Shown here: positions 1 through 11,152 of the stretch, piece after piece
How the letters are laid out: every line of letters starts with the position of its first letter
How positions within the stretch are numbered: the first letter of the stretch is position 1
NCBI GenBank assembly: GCA_037974335.1
Contig: CM075736.1
Span: forward strand, 415,684 to 479,683
Reading direction: 5' to 3'
Length of the DNA: 64,000 bases
DNA from: Prionace glauca
Taxonomy: Eukaryota > Chordata > Chondrichthyes > Carcharhiniformes > Carcharhinidae
Notes under the pieces: generated by a model
Database searches by the model: none
What the model was told of the DNA's origin: nothing
Seen by the model: the letters and a program-made list of their open reading frames with translations, nothing else
Program-made: the position numbers and the translations under genes

Positions 1-2036
1 GATCACGTGCACAGCGTTCTGAAGTGGGAGGGTGATCAGCCAGATGTCATTGTACACATCGGTACCAATGACATAGGAAGGAAGAGTGTGGAGGTCCTGA
101 AGACTGAGTATAGAAAGCTTTGGTAGGAAGTTAAAGAAGCAGGACCCTGAGCATAGTAATCTCAGGACTGTTACCTGTGCCACATGCTAGTGAGGGTAAT
201 AGTAGGATGCTCGGGCCAATGAATACGTGGCTGAAGAACTGGTGTAGGGGACAGGGTTTTAGATTTTTAGATCATTGGGACCTCTTCTGGGATAGGTGGG
301 ACCTGGACAAGAGAGACAGGTTACACCGAAACTACAAGAGGACCAAAATACTTGCAGGGAGGTTTGCGAGTGTTATTGGGGAGGGTTTAAACTAGATTTG
401 CAGGGGGATGGGAACCAGAATGCCAGAACAGATAGTGGAGCGGGGGTGAAAATAAATGATGTTAATAGTTCATGCAAAATCACAAATAGAAGGGTTGTGT
501 GTGTTGGTAATAATCTTGAGGTCTGTCTATTTCAGGAGTGTTGTGGGGAAGGCAGATGAGTTGAGGGCGTGGATTGACACATGGAACTATGACATTATAG
601 CCATTAGTGAAACATGGCTACAGGAGGGGCAGGACTGGCAGCTCAATGTTCCTGGGTTCCAATGTTTCAGATGTGATAGAGAGAGGGGGATATGACATTG
701 CTAGTCAGGGAAAATGTTGCAGCAGTGCTCAGGCAGGACAGATTAGTCAGTCACAGGTAAATTATTGGAAGGAGTACTAAGAGATAGGATCTACAAATAC
801 TTGGATGGACAGGGACTTATTAGGAAGCGTCAACATGGCTTTGTGCATGGGAGGTCATGGTTAACCAATCTGTTAGTTTTTTGAGGAGGTTACCAGTAAA
901 GTGGATGTTGTCTACATGGACTTCAGTAAGGCCTTTGATAAGGTCCTACATGGGAGGTTAGTTAGGAAGGTTCAGTCACTATGTATACATTGGAGAGGTA
1001 GTGAATTGGATTAGACATTGGCTCAATGGAAGAAGGCAGAAAATGGTAGTGGAGGATTGCTTCTCTGAGTGGAGGCCTGTAACTAGTGGAGTGCTGCAGG
1101 GATCAGTGCTGGGTCCATTGTTGTTTGTCATCTTTACCAATGATCTGGATGATAATGTGGTAAAATGGATCAGCAAATTTGCTGATGATACAAAGATTGG
1201 AGGTGTAGTGGACGTGAGGAAGATTTTCAAAGCTTGCAGAGGGATTTGGACCAGCTAGAAAAATGGCAGATGGCGTTTAATGCAGACAAGTGAGGTATTG
1301 CACTTTGGAAGGACAAACCAAGGTAGACCATTCAAAGTAAATGGTAGGACACTGAAGAATGCGGTAGAACAAAGGGTCTGGGAATACAGATACATAATTC
1401 CCTAAAAGTGGTGTCACAGGTAGATAGGGTCATAAAGACTGCTTTTGGAACATTTATAAATCAATGCCAAAGTATTGAGTATAAGAGTTGGAATGTTATG
1501 GTAAGGTTGTTTAAGACATTGGTGAGGTCGAATTTAGAGTATTGTGTGCAGTTTTAGTCCCGAATTACAAGAAAGACCTTAAGGTTGAAAGAGTGCAGAG
1601 AAGGTTTACAAGGATGTTGCCAGGACTTGAGAAGCTGAGTTACAGAGAAAGGTTGAATAGGCTAGGACGTTATTCCCTGGAGCGTAGAAGGATGAGGGAA
1701 GTCTTGATAGAGGTGTATAAAATTATGATGGGTATACATAGAGTGAATGCAAGCAGGCTTTTTCCACTGAGGTTAGGGGAGGGAAAAAACTAGAGGATAT
1801 GGGATAAGGGTGAAAAGTTGAAAGGGAATATTGTGGGGGTGGGGGGTGGGGGGCGGGCAGTGGTGAGAAAGTGGAATGAGCTGCAGATGAAGTGGTATAT
1901 GTGGCCTCACTTTTAACATTTCAGAAAACCTTGGACAGGTACATGGATGAGAGGGATGTGGGACTAGGCAGAAAAATGGTTCGGCACAGACAAGAAGGGC
2001 CAAAAGGCCTGATTCTGTGCTGTAATGTTCTACGCT
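1..2036 (+). mobile_element. CR1-like LINE, internally deleted (family A)
   Basis: The order of parts is that of a CR1-clade LINE. At about 40-75 the sequence encodes VHIGTNDIG, the GxND block of the SGNH esterase carried by CR1 ORF1 proteins. At about 456-695 it encodes the start of an APE-type endonuclease (IIAISETWLQEGQDW). At about 745-1260 comes reverse transcriptase, including QHGF, GSVLGPLLF and FADDTKIGG. At 1542-1793 is the C-terminal region (RVQRRFTRMLPGLEKLSY). The 3' end, with GGGCC..AAGGCCTG and TGTTCTACG, is near 2036. Most of the endonuclease and the early RT are missing around 700-745, and stops and frameshifts are frequent, so the copy is dead and fairly old. The left end is cut by the window. 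Confidence 0.85.
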
Positions 2037-2767
2037 TCTAGTCTTGCCGTCTGCTGTTTATTATGGATCGAGGGCCGTGTTGATGGAAGCTCTCCGTTTG
2101 TTTTCTGTACAGAACCCATCATTCTGACCCACACAAGAGGGCACTAATGACAATCTCTCTGTATACCTGAGTTCTATTAGACACGGGTAGTGAATGGTTT
2201 CACCAAACACAGTTCAAGAGGTGGCCAAAGGAGCTGTTGGCCTTGGACAGTCAAATGTCGATGTCCTCATCAACAGAGATGCTGTAAATAAATACTGATT
2301 GGAAACAATTACAGAAGGGATTTTGGTATCAGTTTTCCTGAGCCTACGCTGGTTACCCATTCCTGTGCAAAGTGATCCATTGCAGTGAAAACTCAATGCT
2401 GCACAGTCCCGTTCCTCAGAAGGTTTTCTTCTCCAGCTGCTCCATCCTGATGCTCAGGTGCTGTCACAAGGTCCCGTGTTTCACCTGGACAGGTCACCTC
2501 TGTCAAAAGGACACCGTTAGAAGCTTCATTTTGATCGATCGTGAATCTATTTGGTTTTCTGGAAGAGAACAAACAGCAGAGTTCAGAATGAAAAGAATCC
2601 AACACTTTGGACATGTGAATAAAGGAGCTGTTGAGCACAGACCCATTAAATTCCACTCCACATCCTGGGTATGGGTCACAGGAGCTGCACAGTGATGGAA
2701 CAGATTGCAGAGCAGAGGAGGTTTATAGGAGAGGCAATGGGCAAGGGCTGGACATTCCACAGGAGCC
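2037..2767. other. Unassigned spacer
   Basis: No repeat family was recognised here. The only coding-like signal is a minus-strand exon candidate at 2393-2558, listed separately. Confidence 0.4.
2393..2558 (-). CDS. Candidate terminal coding exon (cytoplasmic-tail-like), unidentified
   Basis: On the minus strand a good polypyrimidine tract and AG end at 2559. A 54-residue open stretch follows, starting KPNRFTIDQNEASNG and ending in an acidic tail (GEENLLRNGTVQH, then TGA at 2393-2395). Entry phase is 2. The composition resembles a cytoplasmic tail, but no family is recognised. The transmembrane exon of gene 1 lies 9.4 kb upstream and also ends in phase 2. Joining them would create a TGA at the junction, and that exon already has its own stop, so this is not proposed as part of gene 1. 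It may belong to another gene reaching past the left edge, or be chance. Confidence 0.2.
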
Positions 2768-3293
2768 ATGCTGACCCACAGAAGGATGGTGAGAGGAAGA
2801 GTAATTGTGTACAGTTCTGGTCACCTCACTAAGGATGTGGAAGCATTGAAAAGAGTGCAGAGGAGATTTACCAGGATGCTGTCTGGTTTGGAGAGAAGGT
2901 CTTATGAGGAAAGGTTGAGGGAGCTGGAGACTTTCTCTTTAGAGCAGAGGAGGATGAGAGGCAACTTAGAGGTTTATAAGATGAGGGAGATAGATAGAGT
3001 GGACGTGCAGAGGCTATTTCCTCGGATGGCTGTTACTAGGGGGCATAACTATAAAGGTTCATGGCGGGAGATAGAGATGTATGAGGGAGATTCTTTACTC
3101 TGGTTGGGAAGTGGAATGCACTGCCAGCTATGATAATGGAGTCGGACACTTTAGGAACTTTCAAGCGGTTATTGGATAAGCACATGGAGCACACCAGAAT
3201 GATAGGGAGTGGGAAAGCTTGATCTTGGGTTTGGACATAGCTCAGCACAACATCAAGGGTTGAAAGAACAGTACCGTACAGGCTCATGTTCTC
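2768..3293 (+). mobile_element. CR1-like LINE 3' end
   Basis: The first frame encodes the CR1 C-terminal signature (SGHLTKDVEALKRVQRRFTR, then a block ending LFPRMAVTRGHN). The noncoding 3' end (GGACATAGCTCAGCACAACATC..) follows, and the fragment stops near 3293. It is 5'-truncated and decayed. A minus-strand fragment of the same subfamily lies at 34505-34790. Confidence 0.8.
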
Positions 3294-3739
3294 ACCCTGC
3301 AATAGTTCCTGCTGCCTCTGTGAGGGGTGTGTGTGTGGGGATAGACAGTGAGCACAGAGGAGGATATTGAGTGAAAGAAGGAAATCTGAGATGACCTTCC
3401 CAGTGACTGAATCTCTGATCTCCGGGTTAAGGGGGAGTTTTGAAAAGTGCAGGAAGAGATTGAGCAACTACTGACATTTCTAGAGAATGTCTTTAACAGA
3501 AATCACAGCAATTGCTTCACAGGTGCAATAAAGCAAAACACCAAAACTCCCCTCGGAGAAATTCAGGCAGGAGGGAGGTTTTTAAGGAGCATCTTAAAGT
3601 TAGAGGGTGGGACAGGCTGTGTGGACAGTGAAGGGGGAAAGAGGTAAATTTATCCTGCATTAGACATACAAGGAGATGCTCCATTATAAGCAAACAAATT
3701 CTTATCAGAGACTCTTGGAGTGAAATGTATTGGTGAAGG
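3294..3739. other. Unassigned spacer
   Basis: No gene, RNA or recognisable repeat is seen. There is a short TG-rich run near 3328-3340. Confidence 0.4.
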
Positions 3740-4176
3740 ATAGTGTAAATTGTAAAATAAGCATTAATTCTGTGAAATTAAATGGGAGGTCAGAATGTTG
3801 GCTAACAAGTAAAGAATGATTTTTAAAATGTGGAGGGAGGAATTCGAGTACAAGAGAAAGCTAGCTGGAAATATAAAACAGACAGGAAGAGTTTCTGCAA
3901 TTATTTAAAAAGAGCAAGTGTGACTAAAGTAATCATGGGTCCTCTGGAGAGAGAATTTGGGATAATGGGAAATAATCAAATGGTGTCTGTCTTCACACGA
4001 ATAACACCCCAGAAATAATTGTAAATCAAGAAGTGAATGGGTGGGAGGAACTGAAAACAAATACTTTCATCAGGGAAAGAATACTGAGAAAATGACTAGA
4101 ACTAAAGACAGACAATAAATAAACTTAATTTAGACAGTCTGCAGACTTGATGACTTTCACCCCAGGATCCTAAAAG
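3740..4176 (+). mobile_element. Decayed LINE fragment, endonuclease-to-RT linker
   Basis: At about 3850-4015 the translation (WKYKTDRKSFCNYLKRA, then SVFTRITPQ) matches the linker between endonuclease and RT in CR1/L2-type LINEs. A later stretch resembles the DGFHPRILKE block that opens RT. It is truncated where the younger CR1-B copy begins at 4177. Confidence 0.6.
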
Positions 4177-5354
4177 AAAGGCGTTTGACAAAGTACCTCA
4201 TAAGAGGTTATTGCAGAAGGTCAGGGGACTTGGAGTTGGGGGTAGGGTGTTAGCGTGGATATAGGATTGGTTGTCAAATAGGAGGCAGAGAGTGGGGGTT
4301 AACGGGTGCTATTCGGATTGGCGGTTGGTGACTAGTGGGGTGCCCCAGGGGTCGGTGCTGGGGCCTCAGCTATTTACCATTTATATAGATGATCTGGAGG
4401 AGGGAACCGAGTGCAGGGTGTCGAAATTTGCTGATGACACCAAGATTGGGGGAAAGGCAAATTCTGAGGAGGATGTGGAGAGTCTGCAGAAGGATCTAGA
4501 TAGGCTGGGCGAATGGGCCAGGAAATGGCAAATGGAATTTAATGTTGGCAAGTGTGAGGTGGTCCACTTTGGAAGGAAGAATAGTAGGAAGGACTATTAC
4601 TTACATGGCGAAAAACTGCAGCAGGCGACGGTGCAGAGGGACCTCGGGGTCCTTGTGCATGAGTCGCAAAAACCCAGCTTGCAGGTGCAGCAGGTGGTCA
4701 GGAAGGCGAATGGGATGCTGGCCTTCATAGCGAAGGGGATTGAATATAAAAGTAGGGAGGTCTTGCTGCAGCTGTATAGGGCATTGGTGAGGCCGCAGCT
4801 GGAGTACTGTGTGCAGTTTTGGGTGCCGCACCTGCGCAAAGATATTTTGGCCTTGGAGGGAGTGCAGAGGAGGTTTACTAGGCTGATACCGGAGTTGAGG
4901 GGGTTGAGCTATGAGGAGAGGCTGAATGAACTAGGCTTGTACTCGTTGGAGTTTAGAAGAATGAGGGGAGATCTCATTGAGACGTATAAGATGATGAATG
5001 GGATGGATAGGATAGAGGTGGAGAGACTCTTCCCGCTCAAAAAAGACAGTAGGACTAGGGGGCACAGCCTCAAGATAAAGGGGCGTTTTAGAACGGAGTT
5101 GAGGAGGAACTTCTTCATTCAAAGGGTGGTGAATCTCTGGAATTCTCTACCCGTTGAAGTGGTGGAGGCTGCCTTGCTAAATATTTTCAAGAAGTGGGTT
5201 GATGGGTTTTTGATAAGAGAGGGGATTAAGGGTTATGGGGAGAGGGCCGGAAAGTGGAACTGAGCCACGACAGATCAGCCATGATCTTATTGAATGGCGG
5301 GGCAGGCTCGAAGGGCCAGATGGCCTACTCCTGCTCCTATTTCTTATGTTCTTA
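4177..5354 (+). mobile_element. CR1-B LINE, 5'-truncated, RT frame open for 330 codons
   Basis: This is the best-preserved copy of the most abundant CR1 subfamily here. A frame at 4271-5263 is open for 330 residues and includes GVPQGSVLGPQLF, the catalytic FADDTKIGG, and C-terminal blocks (VQRRFTRLIPELRGLSYEER, then FIQRVVNLWNSLPVEVVEA). The 3' end is TTCTTATGTTCTTA at 5341-5354, the short-repeat tail expected of CR1. One in-frame TAG lies just upstream near 4262, where the sister copy at 62.6 kb has an intact codon. No flanking duplication is obvious. The other CR1-B pieces here are near 11.6, 17.1, 17.9, 26.3, 27.9, 35.1, 45.9, 46.6 and 62.4 kb. Confidence 0.92.
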
Positions 5355-6560
5355 AATGGTTGCTGAGATATAGATTCATTGGTTTTAATCTTCCGAAATC
5401 TCTCCATTCTGGAAAGGTTCTATCAGATTGCAAATTAGGGATTGTGACCCCTCTCCAAGAAAAGATACAGAAAGCAGGGAGCTACAGTTGAGCTAGCTTA
5501 ATATCTATCACAGGGAGAACCTATTATTGAGGAGGTTTTGGCAAGGCACTTCAATATCTTACTGTAACCAAGGCAGAGTCAGCCTTGGTTTGTGAAACCA
5601 AGGCTGACTCTGTGGGCTTGTGAAAGGGAAATCCTGTGTGACTGATTTATTAGGGTTTTTGAGAAAGGATCAAGCAAGGTGGATTAAGGAGAACCTGTAG
5701 ATGCGGTGTTCATGGATTTCCAAAAGGCAGTTGATAAGGTGCCACAAAGATGCTCATAAAAAGTGTTTCTGGTGTAATAGGTAACATATCAGCATGGATA
5801 ATGGGCGTTGGGCTGAGCAGGCAGTAGAGACAACTGGGTCATTTTCTACCAGTGGAGTGTTACAAGGATCAACGCTGGCCTCAACTATTCACTATTTATA
5901 CAAAGAAGTTGTATGGAAGGATAATGTATAGTTGCTTAATTTCTTGATGACAACGTATGTCCAACAAAGCAAATTGTAAGGAGGATATAAAGAGTTTACA
6001 AAATGATGTAGATCGATGAAGTGTGTGTATAAATTGGTTCAAGTATAATGCGGAAAAATGTAATTTCATGCACTTTGGTAAGAATAGTAAAACAGCAAGT
6101 TACTTAAATGGAAATGATTTGCAGAATTCTGGCACAGAGGGATCTGAATGTTCTGGTAAATGAATCACAAAAAGGCAGTTTCAGGTGTAGCAAGTGATTA
6201 GAAAGGCAAAAGTGGATTGAAGAGAAAATAAATAAAGTTTTGCTACAATTATACAGTATGTTGGTGAGACTACATGGAGAGAATTCTGTACAGTTTTGGT
6301 GCCTTTCACTCAAAAAGTGATATAATAGCATTAGAAACAGTTCAGAGAAGGTTCACGGTACCCATTCCAGGGATGAAAGGATTATCATTTAATGGGGAAA
6401 GGTTTGACAGGTTTGGGCTGCATTCATTGGAATTTAGAAACACAAGATATGATCTTACTGAAAGATATAATATCCTGAGGGGATTTGACAGGGAGGTTTT
6501 CTCTTGAGGGGGAGACCAGGACTAGGGGACAGTGACCAAGAATAAGCAGTCACCTCAGAC
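5355..6560 (+). mobile_element. Old LINE (CR1/L2-like) RT region
   Basis: The sequence runs from a degraded ..VTPLQEKIQKAGSYS block near 5445 through RT core remnants to C-terminal blocks at 6274-6507 (ETVQRRFTVPIPGMKGLSF). It has many stops and indels and is much older than the flanking CR1-B copy. A perfect inverted repeat at 5574-5612 interrupts it. Confidence 0.7.
5574..5612. repeat. Perfect 18-bp inverted repeat with 3-nt loop
   Basis: The left arm CAGAGTCAGCCTTGGTTT and the right arm are exact reverse complements around GTG. It lies inside a decayed LINE that does not normally carry a palindrome, so it arose after insertion. Confidence 0.9.
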
Positions 6561-6689
6561 AGTTGTTAGTTTGTTGAATTATTTTCCCCAGAAACAAAAC
6601 TAGCAAATGGGGGAGGGGGCAGGTGGAGGGAAGGGTAAACGATGGGAAGTCTAATCATTAATGGGAAGCAAAATAGCAGGTTAGCATGT
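6561..6689. other. Unassigned spacer
   Basis: A purine-rich stretch with no recognised feature. Confidence 0.3.
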
Positions 6690-7310
6690 GAGGAGATGGG
6701 TTCAACAACATGGAAAATTATAAAAAATTAAAAGGAAGGAGGATTCAGGAAAGGTTAGTAAAGTGTCTGGAACAAATAATAGGACAATGTCTGGGAAGGG
6801 TTAGGAATCGAACTTCAGGCACAGCAGATCAACGGACAACAATGCGAAGGGGGGCAGTTAATGAAGGACTAAGGCTGTTGTATTGAATATGTGCAGCATA
6901 CAGAATAAGGTAAATGAGCTGGTACTGCAGATTGAAATTGGTACGATGTCGTGGGCATCACAGAGGCGTGGCTGCAGAGGGATCAGGGCTGGGAGCTAAA
7001 TATCCAAGGTCATATCTCATTGAAAAGACAGGCAGGTTGGCAGAGAAGGCAGGGTTGACTTCTTAGTAAGAAAGGTTTAGGTACATCGGCCATACTAAAT
7101 TCTCCATCAGTGGACCCGAACAGGTGCCGATGTGTAGCAACTCGGGGATTTTCACAGGAACTTCATTGCAGTGTTAATGTAAGCCTACTTGTGACTAATA
7201 AATAAACTTTAACTGAAATTAAATTGATAGCAAGAAAGGATGGAGGGTCAGAAGATGCAGAACTCGTGAGGGTAGAATTGAGGAATTGCAGAACTGCAAT
7301 GGGAGTTACA
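6690..7310 (+). mobile_element. LINE endonuclease fragment split by a SINE
   Basis: At about 6935-7030 the translation contains VVGITEAWLQRDQGWELN, the ITETWL motif of APE-type LINE endonucleases. The element resumes at about 7214-7310 after a SINE fragment. The frame is broken throughout. A minus-strand LINE piece begins at 7311. Confidence 0.65.
7086..7213 (+). mobile_element. SINE 3' half inserted in LINE
   Basis: The body (GGCCATACTAAATTCTCC) and tail (GTAAGCCTACTTGTGAC, then AATAAATAAAC) match the SINE subfamily seen in reverse at 38160 and 39430. The tRNA-like head is missing. Confidence 0.75.
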
Positions 7311-8160
7311 GGAACATCGGAATTAGGAGCAGAAGTAGCAAATTTAGCCCTTCAAACCTGCTCTGCCGTTCGATCAGATCACGGCTGATCTCTCCCTGAT
7401 CTCAAATCCACCTCCCCACCAGTTCCCCATGTCCCCTTATCCCTTTAAGATTAGAAATATATCTATCTCCTCCTTGAAACCATTCAATGATTCAGACTCC
7501 ACTGCACCATGGGGCAGCAAGCTCCACAAATTCACCAGCTTCTGCGAGAAGTAATTATACAACTATCTCAGTTGTAAATCTACAGCCTTTACCTGTGACC
7601 TCTTGTTCGAGATTGTCCCACAAGAGGAAACATTTGATTGACATTTACTTTATCAATCCCTTATACCGCCATCAGATCCCCTTTCATCCTTCTAAACTCC
7701 AGCAAGTACAAGCCCAAACTCTTTAATCTCTCCTCACACATCAACCCTTTCATCCCCAGAATCTATCTGGTGAACTTCCTCTGAACTGCCTCTAACACCA
7801 CCACATCCTCCCTCAAATAAGGAGGCCAGAATTGGACACAATATTCCAGATGTGGTCACACCAACACCCAATACAATCGCAACAACACTTCTCTACTTTT
7901 ATGCTCCAGTCCCTTTGCAATAAATACCAACATCCCATTTGCCTTTTTTATTACAGTTTGCACCTGCACACCAACTTTCTCTGATCCACGAACACAGACA
8001 TCCAGATCCCTCTGTCTGGACACATTTTGAATCTGCTTTCCATTTATAATAATTTGCCTTTTTATTTTTTCCTGCCAAAATGAATAACCTCACACTTATC
8101 CACATGAAAGTCCATCTGCCAGATTTTGGCCCATTCTCTGAGACTATCTCCATCTCCAGG
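7311..8160 (-). mobile_element. CR1/L2-like LINE, 3' half, minus strand
   Basis: On the minus strand this reads as the C-terminal and 3'-end blocks of a LINE. The plus-strand signatures are GGCTGATCTCTCCCTGATCT near the 3' end and RT C-terminal blocks to about 8160. It lies against, and probably within, a plus-strand LINE that resumes at 8161. Confidence 0.65.
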
Positions 8161-9511
8161 CCTTCAAGCAGTAGTCAGAATGTGGGGCACAAGACAGACC
8201 AGGGAGATAAAAAAGCTGGGCAAGAAAGGCAAGCTTACAGTGATCACGGGGGACTTCAATATGCAGGTGAACTGGGAAAATCAGGTTGGGAGTGAATCCC
8301 AAGAAAAACGAATTTGTGGAATGTCTACGAGATGGTTCTAAAGAACAGCGTGTGTGGAACCCATAGGGAACAGGCAATTCTGGATTTGCAGATGTGTAAT
8401 GAGGCAGACTTAATAAGGGAGCTTAAAGTGAAAGAACCCTTAGGAGGTAGTGACCATAATATGATAGAACTCACCCTGCAGGTTAAAGGAGAAGCTGGAA
8501 TCAGATGTAACAGTATTCCAGTTGATAAAGGGAACTCTGGAGGCAGGAGATAGCCAGAGTTGATTGGGAGAGAAGCCTAGCAGGAAAAACGGTGGCACAG
8601 GAATGGCAAGAGCTTCTGGGAATAATTGGGGAGAGACAGCAAAAATTAATCCAAGGAAGAAGCAGCATATAAAGCGGAGGACGAGGCATCCAATGCTGGT
8701 GTGGGAAGTCAAGGATAACATTAAAGCAAAAGAAAAAGCACACAATGTGGCAAAGATTAGTGGGAAGGTTTTAAAGACCAACAGAGGACAACTAAAACAG
8801 AAAGGAGGGGGAGAAGCTGAAATATTCAGGTAAAGCAAGCCAGGAATATAAATGAAGGTTGCAAGAGTTTTTTTTAGACAGATAAAGGGTAAGAGAGAGG
8901 CAAGAGTGGACATTTGACTGCTGGAGTAGTAGTAGTGGGGAACAAAGAAATGGTGGAGGAACTGAATAGGTATTTTGCATCAGTCTTCATGCTGGAAAAC
9001 GCCAGTAACATATCAAAGATTCAAGAGTCAGGTAGAGGTGAGTTGGTGCTAGGAAAGCTGAAAGGTCTGAAGGTGGATAAATCACCTGGGGCAGGTGGAC
9101 TCTGACACCAGAGTTCTGAAGGAGATAGCTGAAGAGATAATGGAGGTATTAGTGGTGATCTTTCAGGAATCACTGGTGTCGGGGGGTGTCCCAGAAGACT
9201 GAAAAATTGGTTTTATGGAGGGAGGGAGGCAAAAGATGGGAAATGACAGGCTAGTTAGCCTGACCACAGTCATTGGTAAGAGTTGAGAATCTGTTATTAA
9301 GGATGAGATTTTGGAATACTTGGAAAAGCATGGTAAAATAGGACAAAGTCAGCATGGTTTCATTAAGGGGAGGTCAAACCAGATGAAGCTGTTATAATTC
9401 TTTGAGGAGGTAACAAGCAGGTTAGACAAAAGGAGAGCCAGTGGACATTATCTACTTGAATTTCTAGAAGGCCTTTGACAAGGTGCCACACAGGATGCTG
9501 GTAAGTAAGAG
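8161..9511 (+). mobile_element. CR1-like LINE, endonuclease to RT
   Basis: The endonuclease motifs VITGDFNMQVNW (about 8240) and GGSDHNMIELTLQV (about 8445) are followed by the basic linker and RT blocks. The QHGF equivalent is near 9350 and the AFDKVPH equivalent near 9470. Several stops and frameshifts are present. The copy is cut at 9511 by a minus-strand SINE. Confidence 0.75.
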
Positions 9512-9852
9512 AGAATCATAGAATCCCGACAGTACAGAGAAAGGCCATTTGGCCCATCAAGTCTGCACCGACCACAATCCTACCCAGGAACTACCCCCAT
9601 CCCCATACATATTTACCCACTAATCCCTCAAACCTACGCATCTCAGAACACTAAGGGCAATTTTTTTAGCATGGCCAATCAACCTAACCTGCACATCTTT
9701 GGACTGTGGGAGGAAACCGGAGCACCCAGAGGAAATCCACGCAGACACGAGGAGAATGTGCAAACTCCACGCAGACAGTGACCCGAGCCAGGAATCGAAC
9801 CCTTGTCCCTGGATCTGTGAAGCACCAATTCTAACCACTGTGCTACTGTGCC
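9512..9852 (-). mobile_element. tRNA-headed SINE, near full length
   Basis: On the minus strand it starts with GGCACAGTAGCACAGTGGTT, which holds an A-box-like element. A B-box-like GGTTCGATTCC follows, then the conserved body (CCGGTTTCCTCCCACAGTCC) and the tail ending ..GATTCTATGATTCT at 9512. This structure suits the tRNA-derived SINEs of elasmobranchs. The left edge of the segmental duplication abuts its head. Confidence 0.88.
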
Positions 9853-10412
9853 TTTTATAAGGCTCTAGTCAGACCACGTTTAGAATATTACGAGCAATTT
9901 TGGGCCCCGTTTCAAAGGAAAGATGTGCTGGCTGTAGAGGGTTCACGAGAATGATCCCGGAATGAAAAGCTTAATCTACAAGGAGCGTCTGAGGACTCGG
10001 TCAGTACTCGATGGAGTTTAGAAAGCCGAGGAAGGGAATCTCATTGAAACTTACAGAATAATGAAAGACATGGATAGAGTGAACATGGGGAAAGATGTTT
10101 CCATTAGTGGGAGAGACTAGGATCCAAAGGCACAGCCTCAGAGTAGAGCGGCGACCCTTTAGAACTGAGATCAGGAGGAATTTCTTCAGCAAGAGGATCG
10201 AGAGTCTCTGGAATTCATTGCCACAGAAGGCTGTGGAGGCCAGGTCACTGAGTGCATTTAAGACAGAGACAGATTGGTTCTTGATTGGTAAAAGGATCAC
10301 TGGGAAAAAGCGGGAGAATGGAGTTGAGAAACTTATCAGCCATGATGTCATGCTGGAGCAGTCTCAATGGGCTAAATTACCGAATTCTGCTCCTATATCC
10401 TGTGGTCTTATA
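9853..10412 (+). mobile_element. CR1-like LINE (family C), C-terminal part
   Basis: It encodes the C-terminal block FRTEIRRNFFSKRIESLWNS, then LPQKAVEA, and the 3' end to TGTGGTCTTA at 10412. It is the homologue of 40201-40773, where the element extends further upstream. Confidence 0.8.
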
Positions 10413-10439
10413 GAGGACAGTGGAGGTAGGGTCATGGGA

Positions 10440-10630
10440 TACTTTAATTTGGAGTTAAACAGATTTTTATTGATAAGGAAGTCATAGGGTTTTGAGGGCG
10501 GGTAGTAGTGTGAAGAAACAGGGAAATAAAATCGAGGCCACTGTCAAGTCGGCCATTATCCGGTCAAACGGTGATGCAGGGTTGAGGAGCTGAGCGGCCT
10601 ACTCCTGTTCCTAATTTCGAAGTTCCTGTG
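10440..10630 (+). mobile_element. CR1-like LINE 3'-end fragment
   Basis: It contains a degraded RFLIDKEV-like end and the 3' motif GGCCTACTCCTGTTCCTAAT. Confidence 0.55.
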
Positions 10631-10903
10631 TCTTGCATCAGCAGAACAAACTGTACACAGTACTCAATGTTTGGTCTGGCCCATGCTCCACTTACATTTC
10701 AGCAAGACTTTTTTCCTCTTATTCTCCGAGCAAATTGCAATAAAGACCAACATCCCATTTACCTTGTTGACTGTTTGCAGTACCTGGGTGTTAACTTGGT
10801 GATTTGGGTACAAATCTCTCCAAATGCCTTTCACTGGCCTCTCAGCTTTTCCATTCTTCCAAACCATTTCCCACATTATATTCCATCTGCCACCATTATT
10901 TCC

Positions 10904-11152
10904 TGATGTGGAGATGCTGGTGTTGGACTAGTGTGGGAGATTCTCTCCAGCCAGTGCTGTGCAGTGTCAGTGGTTTACACCAGTTCAACAGCTACCATCG
11001 ACACTGCAAACTGCTGGCTCAAAGTGGAGAGGATCTCCAAGAAGATCGTGTATATCACCACTCACCTGATGAAGGAGCAGCATTCCGAAAGCTCGTGATT
11101 CCAAATAAACCTGTTGGATTTTAATCTGCTGTTGTGTGATTTCTTATTGTAC
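10904..11152 (+). mobile_element. Penelope-like element, short terminal copy
   Basis: A 249-bp element is flanked by the 11-bp direct repeat CCATTATTTCC (10893-10903 and 11153-11163). It begins TGATGTGGAGATGCTGGTGT, like the left end of the larger PLE at 30820. It ends with a hammerhead-like stretch and the conserved AAACCTGTTGGA end. There is no coding part. It was present before the segmental duplication, since 41265-41513 is identical in structure. Confidence 0.82.
11062..11098 (+). ncRNA. Hammerhead-ribozyme-like fold in PLE end
   Basis: The core CTGATGA (11066-11072) is followed by an extra A, then stem II GGA/TCC around a 7-nt loop, GAAA (11087-11090), a one-pair stem III with loop GC, and a UC site. 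Stem I is TCAC (11062-11065) with GTGA (11095-11098). Hammerhead ribozymes with a minimal stem III are known from Penelope-like elements. The extra A beside stem II is atypical, so activity is uncertain. Confidence 0.5.

Noticed and set aside
1-2036. Host gene with reverse-transcriptase homology
   Set aside because: Domain order, stops and 3' tail are those of a CR1 LINE. The same reasoning applies to the other RT frames in the window.
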